Part shown: positions 35,927 through 48,805 of the stretch, piece by piece
Layout: each line of letters begins with the position of its first letter
Numbering within the stretch: the first letter of the stretch is position 1
Source: Stromatinia cepivora
Lineage: Eukaryota > Ascomycota > Leotiomycetes > Helotiales > Sclerotiniaceae
Direction of reading: 5' to 3'
Assembly (NCBI GenBank): GCA_014898415.1
Contig: RCTD01000001.1
Coordinates: forward strand, 1,550,001 to 1,614,000
DNA: 64,000 nt
Made by a program: the position numbers and the translations under genes
Notes under the pieces: generated by a model
Seen by the model: only the letters and a program-made list of their open reading frames with translations
What the model was told of the DNA's origin: nothing
The model's database searches: none

Positions 35927-37857
35927 AAACCCCCCCTAGCTCACACAAAAGCCAACCTATTGCATTCTATATATATACAGGTATTATATACATTTATATC
36001 GTCTGTTGGCTTACTAGTGTCTTTCTTTCATTTCTATATATGTTTCAGTATATGCCCGTATAGGGTTTTATAGGGTGTAAATCTTTCTAAGGAGTTATAT
36101 AAAAGTATAAATTATGTATAGTCTATCATAAATAGGAATTCTGATTAATTGTTTTGATAATAATTAATAAACAGTCTTAATCGTTATTGAAGGTATTAAT
36201 TATAGATTTCAGTTTGATTATTAATTTGGGGATGGTAAGTAATAGATAGTTTAAGATCGGTTCCTAGAATTTGACTGAATTCCTTTCAGAACTATGATAT
36301 GAATTGAAGGCTGCGATTTGATATTATAGTATTAGAGGGATTATAATACTGATATATATAATAGAGATATAATTATATTTGAATTCGAATATTGATTGAT
36401 TTGTAATAAGGTATAGAAATAGCTTGTTTCGTCAATTGATCAATAATAACTAAAACATTATTATATCTATATTTATCTTTATTAAAATTGTAATAATCTA
36501 TAATGATATATTATTATATTCGATTAGGAATCGGAAATGGATGTAATAAATCGAGGGTACGATTATATAAAACGGAATTATATTTACAAATATAATAATT
36601 ATATATATATCTGATTATAGTATTATATATTCTAGATCAATAGTATTGTTGAGATAATAAAAGATAGGTTTTATTTGTACTAAAATAAACAATAAAAATG
36701 GAATTATAGATTTCGCGAATCAGGTAGATTCGAAGATTATCAATATCAGGTATTATCAAGCGATCATTGTAGAGCAAGAGATCATTTTGGAGTAATATAT
36801 ATTTGTAATCTTGGGTAATTTATATTCTGAATATTAGTAAGCTGTCTATAATTTTATTTGCTTTAATAATACAATTAATTAAATCGAATCGAAGAATGAT
36901 TTTATTCAAATCGATATTAATAATTGTTATTTCATTTAGATAATACTTTTATAAGACTTCTCTTATAATTTTGATATCAATTTAATTATTCTTAATAAAC
37001 TATTGAAGGCGATTCTTTTTCTTAGTATAGTTTTAAAGGTTCAATTTATTGATCCGATGGGTTAGGGTATCGACAAGGGGGTTATTCTTTTTAGGGCGGT
37101 ATATAATGATGAAGTTATAATCAATTAATACTTTTGTTTAACGAGTTTGTTAAGTGTTGAAAGTTTTGATAATTATGAAATATTTGAAGGCCTTGTAATC
37201 GATATAAACTTTGATTTTATATAATGAATCAGCGAGTTCTATTTTTTAATGGTTGAGGGATTAAATGACCGATAGTATTTTCTTATTATGAATTTTGTAG
37301 TTCAGTTCAGCAGCAATCATGGTTTTGAGGAAATAAGCTACAAAAAACCAATCTTCGCTATATTGTTGTAATAATATATTAGCAATTATTTCATCAGATA
37401 CATTTGTTTCGAATATATAAAGGAAATCGATAATTATAATATTATAGAAGTGAGGCGGGGGTGGGCTTTTTCTTTAAGATATTGAATATATTTTAATATA
37501 TATTATTGAATACGAACTTAACATTTACTTTAATGAATTCGTTAAAAGGTTTCGCTATTATATTGTAATCCTTAATGAACTATCAATAAAAGTTATAAAA
37601 ACCAAAGAATGATTGGATACCTTTCATTATTGTCGGAAAAGTTCAACTCTCAATTATTTCAATCTTTTCAGGATCTATCTCTATTCCTTTAATAGAAATG
37701 ATAAAGTTTAAATATTTAATATATATAATATTGAATTCGTATTTCTTGAGATCCGCTTATAGATCAATGGCTTTTAATCGTTCGAGAATTAATTTAATAT
37801 AAATCTAATGCTTTTCTTCGTTCTCGGAATAGATTAGAATATCGTCGAAATATACTA

Positions 37858-39708
37858 ATGTGGTTTATCAGTGGGTCGGCCATATCAGTGGATCGGCCAC
37901 TTTTACCTCGAATTATTATTCTAAAATTATATTATTCAACAACAACTAAATCAATTGATTAAAACTATAAAGATTCTAATAATCTAGAATCTATTACATT
38001 ATTTTGATAAGTCCTTGTATTATACTCAATCTTTTCATATTTACTACAACATCGATTAGAAAATGCTTCCCTATTAGAATTCCCCCCTTTTTGACATTCA
38101 TCGCATTGAATCTGAATATCAACCTTTTACTGAGATAATATATCTTCAGCTTTTTGTTCAATAAATATTCTTCCACTACATAATTGAATCTTTTTAATAT
38201 ATCAACATTTGTTTAATACTTTATTTGTCTTTCGAAATATACGAATCTCTATATTTAAAAATATATTCTTATAAATTAATCTCTTTATATCTTTAATTAA
38301 AATTCATACAATCTCAAATATAGATATAGAGAAGTTTGATTAATAACAAATCATTCGAGATTTCATTGGAATTGATTATGAAAAAGCTTTAATTAGATTA
38401 TAAGATATTTGAAAAATCCAAATATTTAAATCGAAGAATAGAGGGGTAGGTATACAAATCCGAATATCTAATTTTGAGAGTATAACTTGAGGATTTAATA
38501 ATATTAAACCTGCTTTTCGAAAACCAGCTTTTATATTCTGAACTGTAATTGATTATTAATATACAGCTTTAAAAGCTATAAAGAATTCAATCTTAATGAT
38601 ATAATTGATATAAACCTTAATAAATCCATCAATTTGACAACTATATATCTATTTCAATATACCAAAACAGCCAATATCAAATGATTGAATTAAATAACTT
38701 GAATACAGCGGTAATTTGATTGTTATAATGTTATTTGACTTGTAGTATAATTGAAAAAGTATCGATTCGTAACTTTCATACCTATCTAGTACTAACATTC
38801 GATATTTACCCTTTGTTCGATGAATTATATATTTATCAAAATACTTTATTCATTCTAATCTCATTTCATTATTCGTCCATCCATTGGAAGTAGATTTAAT
38901 AACCCAATCTATAGGAAAACCGCTTTCCGTATACCAATTAGAAAAATGATATTATTCTTGCACAACTAAAAATAGTAATATAGTTTCCCCCTCTCCATTA
39001 CCATATATAATCACTATAGCCCATTCTCTATTGCCTAATTGTATTGCCTTGCTTCTACCATTTCGTTCAACATTAGTTACCACCATTCTGGGGTATATTA
39101 TACCCATTATAAAACCAATTTCATCGAAATTATAAAAATCGCAATCCAGAATATCATATTTTGCTTGCATATTCGAAATCAATCGAAACCACTCTCCAAT
39201 AAGCTTAAGATCTTCGCAAAAAGCTCTTTGAAAATTATAAACACAACTAAAACACATCTTTAATTCTATACATCATTATATAAAACGATAAGCCCAAAAC
39301 TTTCCAACCTTCTTCGAACCCCGTGTTTCGAATATATAATTCGCTATATTTTTAACACTACTCAATTTAAATGAAAATCCTTTACTATCCATATCAAATA
39401 TATATTGAACAAATACCTCCTCTTCCAATTCAATCAAATTATAACTTTTTGGTCAATTTTCAATCATATTAGATTTACCTCGAATTCTATCACCCAATAT
39501 AGATCGAAATACACAATAAAGCTAAACTGCCTTTCGAATTATCAATTTTTTATTTGATTCAATAACTTGAATAGCTAAGATTATACATACTTCTTTAGAA
39601 TGAATTTCCATGATTAATTATAAAGAAAACGCATATTGAATATAGAATAATAATTCAAGATAAAAGTGGCCGATCCACTGATATGGCCGACCCACTGATA
39701 AACCACGT
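37858..39708 (-). mobile_element. Fot1/pogo-type DNA transposon in gypsy B
   Basis: A 1,851-bp element with terminal inverted repeats of about 66 bp (outer 48 bp differ at one position) and TA duplications at 37856-37857 and 39709-39710. Each repeat contains two tandem 17-bp subunits, ATCAGTGGGTCGGCCAT and ATCAGTGGATCGGCCAC, likely transposase-binding sites. Comparison with element A shows the empty site as TATACTATAC-like sequence, confirming the borders. The repeats are GC-rich whereas the body is AT-shifted. Insertion lies a few codons upstream of the RT catalytic YFDD codons of gypsy B. Confidence 0.94.
37994..39611 (-). pseudogene. Fot1/pogo-like transposase, disrupted
   Basis: Starting at the ATG at 39611 on the minus strand, the conceptual reading begins MEIHSKEVCIILAIQVIE with a psq-type helix-turn-helix, then ELEEEVFVQYIFDMDSKGF and KKVGKFWAYRF of the CENP-B-type helix-turn-helix. 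The DDE region at 39257-38952 has CDFYNFDEIGFIMGI and QLGNREWAIVIIYGNGEGE, the first catalytic Asp and following block. Several stops interrupt it. A Cys-containing tail near 38100 could be the terminal zinc-knuckle region. Confidence 0.85.
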
Positions 39709-40896
39709 TATACAAAAGATATCTAAATAATCAAATAGAATATTATTCATATAATGTTAATAGATTACAAAATTATTTATTAATCTAAATAATACAATTT
39801 TGTATTTATATGATCTATATTGAATTCGAAAGGTAATATATTCTTCCGAAGCAGGATCTATTCTTATACAATAAAAAACTTAACGAATATCGAATTTAAT
39901 AAAAACCTTAGCACCGGAAAGCCGAGAAAGTATTTCGTCGATCAAAGAAAAGAGATATCGATCTTTACGCGTTAGGGAATTTAATAATCTGAAGTCTATA
40001 CAGAACCTTAGGCTATTATTGGATTTTCTAACGAATAGGATAGGTGTAGTATAAAGAGCTTGATTAGATTTAATGAAATCTTTGCTGAGATTATGCATAA
40101 TATACTCTTTAACGATTTTCAATTATTTCAGAAATATTTTATAAAGCAGACTGTAATATAAGACTTTTTCTTTTTCGTTTTCCAATATGATTTTATAATT
40201 ATAAGATCGGTTAGAAAATAAGATATTTGATTCACACTTGAAAAAAATTCGATAATATTATCAATATTCAAATGGTATTTCAGATTCTAAATCGATTTCG
40301 GCCAATGCTTGATCGAGTCTTTCTCGAACTTTTGTATTCTTGAATTCAATAAAGGCAACCAATACTCTCTTTTTCATATATCATTCATTCTATCGAAAGT
40401 CTATCATATTATCGAGTTCTTTCAAAGTAATAATAAAGAATTTAATTCATTCGTTTCTTTTGTATTCTAATTGAAACTTATCAAACTTGAATACACATAG
40501 ATCAAGGATTTCAGACAATATATAAAAGAAACATTCATGAATCTATAATAATGATATAATTGATCGGGAAAAAAGTGAATTGAATTTGAAGGGAATCAGG
40601 GCTTCTTCCTTTTCAACAAGAATCTGTATTACATTCATATTTGAAGATTTTTATTATATATCACCAATTACGATTGATCTATTCAATTGTAAATCTCTTC
40701 GATTCTAATATTCTTCGAATTGATTATTTTATCGATCAGTATTTTGTTAAACTAATCGATCGATTTTCTATTTACAAAGGGATGATCGAATAACAAGGAG
40801 ATTATTTGAATAAAAAATAATACAAGGTCTCTTTTTAAATCATTCAAAATATCGATTGAAGTAATCAAACTTTGTTTGAATCTTTAATAACCAAAG

Positions 40897-41059
40897 TGTT
40901 GGATTTTGGATCATACCGTATATCTAAGTATGGGACTATACTATAATAGGATTAGTCTGTATATGATTCTACCGAATCATACAACCTATATAATAGCTTC
41001 TAATCAGATAACCTTATAAAAATAATACTTTTCCATTTATTCAATATAATTTGTTAATA
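40897..41059 (+). repeat. 5' LTR of element D (163 bp)
   Basis: Outer left edge GGATCATACCGTATATC is preserved; inner right edge ends CAATATAATTTGTTAATA against CAATATGACTTGTTAACA in the 3' copy. All differences seen are transitions. Confidence 0.92.
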
Positions 41060-42797
41060 AATTATAAGCCCGGATTCTATATATTATTGTATAGTTTAAG
41101 GTTAGTCTTTTGGAATAAAAGATCAAGTTCTCGATAGATCTGACAGAGTAGACAAATAAGGTTGATATAATTGAATAAAGAAGTCTATTATATTAAATAT
41201 ATCTATAAAATGGAATCGAATAGGATTATAGATTACTCAACAGACAAGCAGAAAAGTCTGTTATATTAAATACATTGGTAGAGTTGAATCCTAATAATAT
41301 AGTTAATACAGGAAAGCCTGTTTTAGAAAATTATTCAGGTAGAAGATATTATCTTTTTATATCCTTTTTCGGACAATTCGAGAATCAACCGATTCCTTCG
41401 ATATCTCCTTTTTCTTTCGGAAGCCTTTTTGCCTTGAAATAAGCATTCTACAAAGCAAAATAAACCTTTCGAAACCTCTCCAGATAAAACTCGAATATTC
41501 CTGTTTTTTGAATACCTTCGATTCTTATATAATTGATAGGTTCCTTGTAGAAAATCTAATAGAAGTATTGGAGATTATATTTCTGGTATAGTTTTTGGGG
41601 GAGCTATGAAACCTATATTTGTTTTTGTTTTTGAAGGAATCCTATACCATTTGTATTAAAAGATCCTTTTATTTATTATATTATATTAGAGAGATATTAT
41701 CGTTTTTGTTTTGAAGAATAGCGCTTCCGTTTTGGGAAAGTGTTCTTTATATTTCTTTTAGGGATTCTTTGTTAGTATTCAACTTTTTCCCTGATCATCA
41801 CCTCTTTATATTATTGTTGATATTTTCGATATCTTCTTGTTCTTTTTTTTGTGGTTATGATTGCTAGTTTTGTTATCTTTTGATATATTATCTATTATAT
41901 ATCGCTTCAATCCCATTTTGTTCTTACCCCCAAATCAATATTATTTCGTTGTATCTTCATATTCAATATTTACAATGATAATTATATTGATGATCATAAA
42001 GGAGAAAAAGAGTATCCCTAATAAAGGAGCCGGAAATGGAACCGGAGGCGATTATAGGAGGGGCCGGAGGTGGAATTAAAGGAGGAGACTGTATACCGGA
42101 AGATATACGGGGCGATATACTAGGAGGAGCGGACGATTATATTAATAATAGAAGGATGCATATCTAAATAAGAGGAGTACTATATAATATATAAAGACCA
42201 CTAGATACCTAGCCAAATATAGTACTAAAGATCGACAAATACCATAACTTCCTGGAGCCAATAATTAATAGAATTTATCAATTAGTATATAAAGACCATT
42301 AGTACCTAAACAAGTATAATACTAAAGGTCGACAAATACAGTGATTCCCCGAAGCAAGAGTTACTAATTAATAGTCTACCAATCATCCTAGTTAATAGCT
42401 AATTATACTTTTGTTACGAAGGGAAGAATTATGGATATGATTCTATAGGATATACTGTTTTATTAAAGAGAAACATCTGTACTGCAATATAAGGCCGAAA
42501 GCTCTAGCCCAATACAATTAAAGGATTAGGAGCAGAAAAGATGAATTTCCTTTAATTTTTATTATAAAAAGAGGGATGTTGATTATTCTTTAAAGATTAT
42601 TATACTATTATGAAGCGATTATTCTATTCGAAATAATCTTATTAGATTTTGGATCTTAAAAGATTTAACAAAGGAATAATTATCCAACACTATTGGCTTT
42701 CTATTTCAGATTAACATTGCTTAATTCGATTTAAACCAATTGTGATATTTATAGTTTAGTTCTCTCTGATTTTATATACGTTACACTCCTAAAGGAA

Positions 42798-42960
42798 TGT
42801 TGGATTTTGGATTATACCGTATATCTAAGCATAGGACTATACTATAATGAGATTAGCCTGCACATGATTCTACCGAATCATACAACCTATATAATAGCTT
42901 CTAGTCAGATAACCTTATAAAAATAATGCTTTTCCACCCATTCAATATGACTTGTTAACA
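42798..42960 (+). repeat. 3' LTR of element D (163 bp)
   Basis: Direct repeat of 40897-41059. The outer right edge is preserved (CCACCCATTCAATATGAC). The inner left edge is only slightly changed (GGATTATACC). It carries CACATGATT near 42859, where the 5' copy has TATATGATT. Confidence 0.92.
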
Positions 42961-45062
42961 CAAAGTCTATTTAAAATAATACTATAACTTTTTAATTCAA
43001 TAATAAAAAAAAGAATAAAAGATTGTTTATAATTATCGATCATTAAATTAAGGAATATAAAATGAGTAATAATATGATCTTGTATATCATTGTACCCTTT
43101 GATTTCAATCGAAACTTTAAGTAATATAATGCTTGATTTAAATATAAGAAATAAATAAATAAAGAATATAATATTAATAAAAGCGAATCCATTTATTTCA
43201 AAATCAATAAATACTCTTAATCGATAAATATAACCATTCTTCGAAAAGTTATAAGGAAAAATGAATACTTCTTTTCTTATAAGTTTTGTTCAATCAAAAA
43301 ATCTTATATTCTATGTATTGTTTAAAATAAAAACAAAGTCTAAATATTTGATTTTAAATGCTTTTCTTTCTTTAAATAAGTATTCTGTATAATTTCAATT
43401 ATAGATTCTGGATTGAAATCTTTTTCGGCATTTTGATATTCTTCGAATTCTTCTGTTTCTTTTTGTATTATCTCGATCTTATTGAAGTTATTAATATAAG
43501 GTATTGATATATATATTATCTTAGGAAAGGGAGAAAGTATTGAGTATTTAAAGTTCGAATAATTATTAGATATAGTGGAGCCTATATATCCAGAAGAAGT
43601 ATTTCAGAGTGGAAACAATTTTAGAAATATAAAGATTCCAAAATTAAAGTTGTTAGGATTCTGAAAGGATTGTAAGAGATTTATAATAATCATTAATTTA
43701 CGAATAGCTATAAGAGCATTTCGTTCAATACAATATCGATTTCGTTTTTGTAATAAAACTTTATTTTAATTTACTTTAATAAATATATTTATAAATTCTT
43801 TTGTAATCTTATAATCCTTAATAGATATAATTATCATCTACAAAAGAAAATCGGAAATCTTTTATTCGAGATCTCTGAATAGAACTTTATTATCGGTAAT
43901 CTTCATTTGAATAATAAGTAATCTGAATTTCCTATATCATTTTAGGAAATTGCTCTATCGAGTTATATTAGATATGATTCATATCTTGTATTAAGAATAA
44001 GCATTATCGATTTTAACTGGGTTTTGATAAATCGTTGTAAACTATTCGATTAATTCGAATACTATGAATCGAAATATTTGTATATAGAGAGTATGATAAT
44101 ATATTTGTATTTCCGATTCGGTTTGGTCGATTATACATATATGATATTATATTTCATTTTTAAATGATATAGTATATAGTTTAAATTGTTCTATAATCAA
44201 TAATTACTATAGACTAGTTTTAGATTCAATATTATCGTTAAATTTAATAATAATATTTGTAGGTTTTAGTATATATATATCTCGATATAAGTTGTGATTG
44301 ATACAGGAATGAGATTTTAACCAATTAGATCGGTTTCTTGAATAAGGGGACCCTTAATTATTATATGGATTGTCATTTCCCGAAAAGGAAGAAGAATTGT
44401 TGAAGGGCCCCGAATGATCAGATCGTTTGATTAAAGTTTTCTTCCTTTGAGTTCGGGATCTTCGAGTTTGCTTAAATAAAGATTCTTGATTTTCGATTAA
44501 AGGAATAAAGGGAGTTTCAAGTATTATTGTTGATCTGAATATCTATATAAATATCATTTGGGGTTTAGAAGGAAATTGTATTATTATAAAGCTTATCATT
44601 ATTATAGTTTTCAATTATCGATTCTCCTTTTTCAAATTTATAATTATTATATAGAGATCATGTAATTGTAATAATGAATCAAAAGAAGCAATTGAATTGT
44701 TGAAAATATTGATTTTATATATTGGAATCTTTTCTTTATTAGTCTTCTTTCTTTCAATAATAACATTATTCAAGCCTATATTCATATTTTCTTCGAAAAA
44801 TTGTTGAAATAATTGAGGAGAAGGAAAGAGTTCCTCAGAATATGTTTTCGAAGATTCGGAGCGTATAGAAGGAGAAGTTCGTTGTATTATAAAAATAATA
44901 ATATATTTCTAAAGAGGTTTATCTTCATCGATTAGATCGGAATAGATCTTTTTCCTTTGAATATAATATTTGTAAAAGTTCATCTAAAAAGATATTATTG
45001 AAGTGAAGTATTATTTGGGAGGCCATCAGATGGCTGAATACTTGTAAATGAATTGCAGATAA

Positions 45063-45344
45063 TATAATATATAAAAATTATAATAGAACTGAATAAACAA
45101 AATCAATTATATTCTTTAGAATCTATAATTGAAGAATTATAGTTTGTAAAGAGCAATTAAATATATATATACAAATATTCATTCATAAGCTGTAAGATTG
45201 TATGTATACATTATTAGAGTCACTATTTTACTATATTAAATCGTATAATTCGTAATGTATATATACGGACGATCAGCTCATTAATTGGTATGGAAGATAA
45301 GAGGTATCACGTGATTAGCCTCCTGTGGTTTACGATTCGTGACA
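45063..45344 (-). repeat. 5' LTR of gypsy B (282 bp)
   Basis: The inner left half is heavily mutated (TATAATATATAAAAATTAT for TGTGACGCACAAGAGCCGT); the outer right half is preserved (GGTATCACGTGATTAGCC, CGATTCGTGACA). CACGTG is at 45308-45313. Confidence 0.94.
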
Positions 45345-45634
45345 CTAATAGCGAATTTGAAGTTCACTTTTTGATTCAATTATTCTATATTTATTATATA
45401 TCTATTAGACAATATAGAGTATATATTTAAAGAAAATCTGAAAACAATTTCGAGTTTTTCATTATATTCACTTTCTTATGAAAAACTATTTCACTTATTC
45501 ATTTCATATGAATTACTAATTATATACGAAATTGATCAAATCGATTTGATTAATTTCATTACTTTAATTGTTTCGTCTATTTCGATCAAATCTACTTCGA
45601 TCAAATCCGATTATCTTGATCAATTTAATCAATT

Positions 45635-45690
45635 TTAATCAATTTTGATCAATTTTGATCAATTTTAATCAATTTTGATCGATCCGATCA
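45635..45690. repeat. Degenerate 10-bp tandem repeat (ATCAATTTTG)n
   Basis: About five to six units of ATCAATTTTG or ATCAATTTTA within the internal region of copia C2. A similar but more diverged GATCAA/TTGACC-type repetition occurs near 26510-26640 in gypsy A. Confidence 0.8.
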
Positions 45691-46889
45691 ACTAACCCTA
45701 ACCTCGAAATACTTTAGGACTTAATAATACTATATATAGTACAAATATAACTTCATCAAAATACATATTTCGTATACTACGAATCTATACTCAGGTTCTT
45801 TTTTAAGATTATTTTAAAAACCTTATAATAATCAACTTCGATACAATTCGAAAATATATAATAACCATTACTATGATAAATATAATAGGTATATTCGAGT
45901 ATTTCCTTATAATCCCTTACCCTGAAAGAATACGAATCCCATCTTCATTAATATTAATTATTTTATATATCAGAAATGAAGAGTATAATGAATAGATAGA
46001 TAAATGAAAGTACGATTAATTTGTATCTACAAAGGAAAACCCTTAGGAAATCATTAACTTTTGCAAATTCAAGCTAGAGTTTTATATAATATATAATTAT
46101 ATCGATAAAGATCTATAGGGTGATTATTACAGCGATTTTGCAAACTTCAGAGTTGAGTATTTCGAATTCGTCAATCCAAAGATTATATTCAGATTACGTA
46201 TTGAATTGAGAGCAGATAATTTATTTATCAAGAAAATGATATAATATACAGAACTAATAATCAATGAGATCCTGATTGAAACACTTTATATTTTATATAT
46301 ATTATAGTTGAATGATCAAATTCGAGAAACAGCGATGAATCAACACTTCCAATTCCGATCGAAAACTATTCTAAACTAAATCAAGATATTCAACAATAAT
46401 GTATATCTGAATATCATCCTTAAAGATCTAATACCTTTATTCAACCTTCAAAAAAGAGAACAATTTATATAAATGAATATAAGACAATTATCTTCAATAT
46501 AATACAAGGGAATTCAATCATTACAATTGAGCAAGAAATCGGAATTTTATATATTCAAGGAACTTCTATATAATAAATATCAAGATCCAAGATGGAAACA
46601 ATACTTAATATCATCATAATCATTATATAATAATAATATATTATTTGAAGATAAAAAACTATCGAATAGAAAGAAACCTATCGATAATAAAGGATTATTA
46701 AATAGATTATTTAATGATAGGAAACTTTCAAATAATAATAAACACTTCGGAAACAATTATAGAACAAATAATACAGATCAAAATGATATTCATATATATC
46801 TTCACAAAAACAATAAAGGAGGAAAAGACCCAATTAATAATAGAGAAAACAATAGTTTAAGAAATTATAAAAATAAACCATTCGATTAT

Positions 46890-48300
46890 ATATAAAGTAG
46901 TAATATCGATTGTAACCTCGGAAATCTCTAGAAATTCTATAATAATACTAATAAATATGTTAGTTAAGATAATAACTTCGATTATAAATATACTATCTTT
47001 TTTAATTATTATAAAAGAATCGATATTCATTTAAACCTTTATATAAGAGTGTTTCCTACAATGCTAAAGGAAAAGGCCCTTATATTCTACTATTCGAATC
47101 TCAATCATATTCCTAGTATAATAGAGGGTATTTGCGAAATGATAAAAACATTTTTCAAAGGAAAAGAATATCAATATAAACTCATGAAGAAATAGAATCA
47201 TATAATATTCAAAACAACTATTGTATAGAACCCTGGAAAATTGATATCAGAATATTTGGATATTATGATCATCAAATTTTGTTATCTTCAAAAAGATCTA
47301 TCAAAAGGATTTCAAATAGATGATATAATTATTGTAACTAATAAAGCATTTACAAACAAAGAACAAAAAGAATTCGAAAATATGAAGTTTCTTGTAAAGA
47401 ATCGAGAAACCTTATCATTCGAGAACTCCCTCAAATTCAATGGAACTATTATTACTCAAACAAACGATAGTTCTATTTACATTAATCAGAAAAGACAATA
47501 TACAAATCTACAATTTGTTAAAACATAATCAATCGATATTTATAATACAAAAGGCAAAATTCGAAAAAGTATGATTCCAAAAGACTAATATATTATTTAA
47601 TATATAAAAAGAGTTTACATTTCGATAATATATCAATCAAAAGTATTATTCGCTTTTTCTTTTGTTATTCAGATTATCAACCTCAAAAAAGAAGATACGA
47701 AATTAATGAATAAAATAATCTAATAACAAATAAACAATTCAATTAAAGAACTGAAATTCGTACTACTCGATCTCGATTCGTTGAAACTAATAGTATTCAT
47801 AAATGCATTATTCATTAACAATCAAGATCTATCCTTGCAAATCAAATACATTATCATATTAATGAATAAGAATAACAAAGCGAATCTGATTCATTGATTA
47901 TCCATCAAATACAAAAGAATTACTAGAAGTGTATTAGTATCGGAACTTTACAGTATAACTTTAGGATTCGATATTAATATAGTGTTCAAGAGTATTATCG
48001 AAGGTGTATTACCAAAACAGAAAGTATCATTAGTTATATATACAGATTCGAAATCATTTTACAATTGTTTTACGAAATTAAATTCAACTTAAAAGAAAAG
48101 ACTGATGATCGATCTAATAACTTTATAGCAATCATATAAACGAAAGGAGATAATGGAAATCAAATGAATTAATAGAGAATCTAACTCTATTGATGTAATA
48201 ACAAAAACAAAAATAAAATCATATCAAGCTCTCAAAGATTTTATAAAGAGTAATACAATCAAGATCAAGATTATAGAATAAATATAGAGATCAGAATATA
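46890..48300 (+). pseudogene. Copia C2 gag joined to the end of RT, with RNase H; disrupted
   Basis: Upstream of 47241 the plus-strand reading (FPTMLKEKALIFYY, then a block with GKEYQYKL) resembles fungal copia gag. It continues without a gap (SEYLDIMIIKFCYLQKDLSK) directly into the C-terminal part of RT, IDDIIIVTNKAFTNKEQKEF and SFENSLKFNGTIITQ (47241-47528). The zinc knuckle, protease, integrase and most of RT are therefore missing. RNase H follows (LLDLDSLKLIVFIN near 47.77 kb, VSLVIYTDSKSFYNC near 48.03 kb) with several stops. Confidence 0.78.
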
Positions 48301-48372
48301 ATAAAAAGAAAATGATATAAATACAGAAACTAAAAAACGAATACAAAATAAAAGTCATTATGGATATATATT

Positions 48373-48654
48373 TGTGACGCACAAGAGCCGTAGTAGAGCT
48401 GAATAAACAGGGTCAATTATGTTCTTTAGAATCTACAACTGAAGAACTATGGCTCATAAGGAGCGACTAGATATATATACACAAATACCCATTTGTGGGC
48501 TGCAGGGTTGTGCGTAAGCGTTATTAGGGTTACCATTTTACCATACTAAATCGTATGATTCGTAACGCATGCGCACAGATGATCAGCTCATAAATTGATA
48601 TGGGAGATAAGAGGTATCACGTGGTTAGCCTCCTGTGGTTCACGATTCGTGACA
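48373..48654 (-). mobile_element. Solo LTR of the gypsy A/B family (282 bp)
   Basis: TGTGACGCACAAGAGCCG to CACGATTCGTGACA, exactly 282 bp, flanked by a perfect ATATT at 48368-48372 and 48655-48659. It is the least mutated member of the family and serves as a reference for the other four LTRs. It contains CACGTG at 48618-48623. It lies within copia C2, between the RNase H end and the 3' LTR. Confidence 0.96.
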
Positions 48655-48805
48655 ATATTCAGTTCATCAGATATATAATCATTTCATATATAGATTGATT
48701 CGAATAAAAGAATAAAACGAAAATTAGAATTAAAAAGAATATTTACTTACTAAGCATACATATTCCTAAAGTATACGATACTTCGACTTTAAAAGAAGTT
48801 ATTAG

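Larger units (their letters stand above)
40897..42960 (+). mobile_element. Small non-autonomous LTR element D in gypsy B
   Basis: Two direct 163-bp LTRs (TGTTGG...TTAACA, left copy ending TTAATA) flank a 1,738-bp interior without pol; a perfect CAAAG duplication lies at 40892-40896 and 42961-42965. The interior begins TTATAAGCCCGG, which with one G-to-A change would pair with the anticodon region of initiator tRNA-Met (GGGCTCATAA), a primer mode known for copia-type elements; this sets the strand, as inference. Near 42030-42135 is an unusual GGAG/CCGG-rich patch, and near 42180-42345 a degenerate internal duplication (ATATAAAGACCA...GACAAATAC twice). No coding capacity is supported. Confidence 0.88.
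34234..45344 (-). mobile_element. Ty3/gypsy chromovirus B with three nested insertions
   Basis: Two 282-bp LTRs and a perfect CTAAT duplication (34229-34233 and 45345-45349) bound an 11,111-bp interval. Removing the three insertions with their duplications (171, 1,853 and 2,069 bp) leaves about 7,018 bp, close to the 7,044 bp of element A, with which it is colinear. RT is at 40122-39880 (ILFVRKSNNSLRFCIDFRLL). The catalytic YFDD codons just left of the DNA transposon (near 37845) are still intact in this copy. The polypurine tract before the 3' LTR reads, on the plus strand, CTACCCCCCTCTTCGG at 34515-34530. Confidence 0.95.

Noticed and set aside
45700..45716. CCCTAAC sequence resembling a telomere unit
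   Set aside because: It is a single unit inside copia C2; no tandem TTAGGG array exists in the window.
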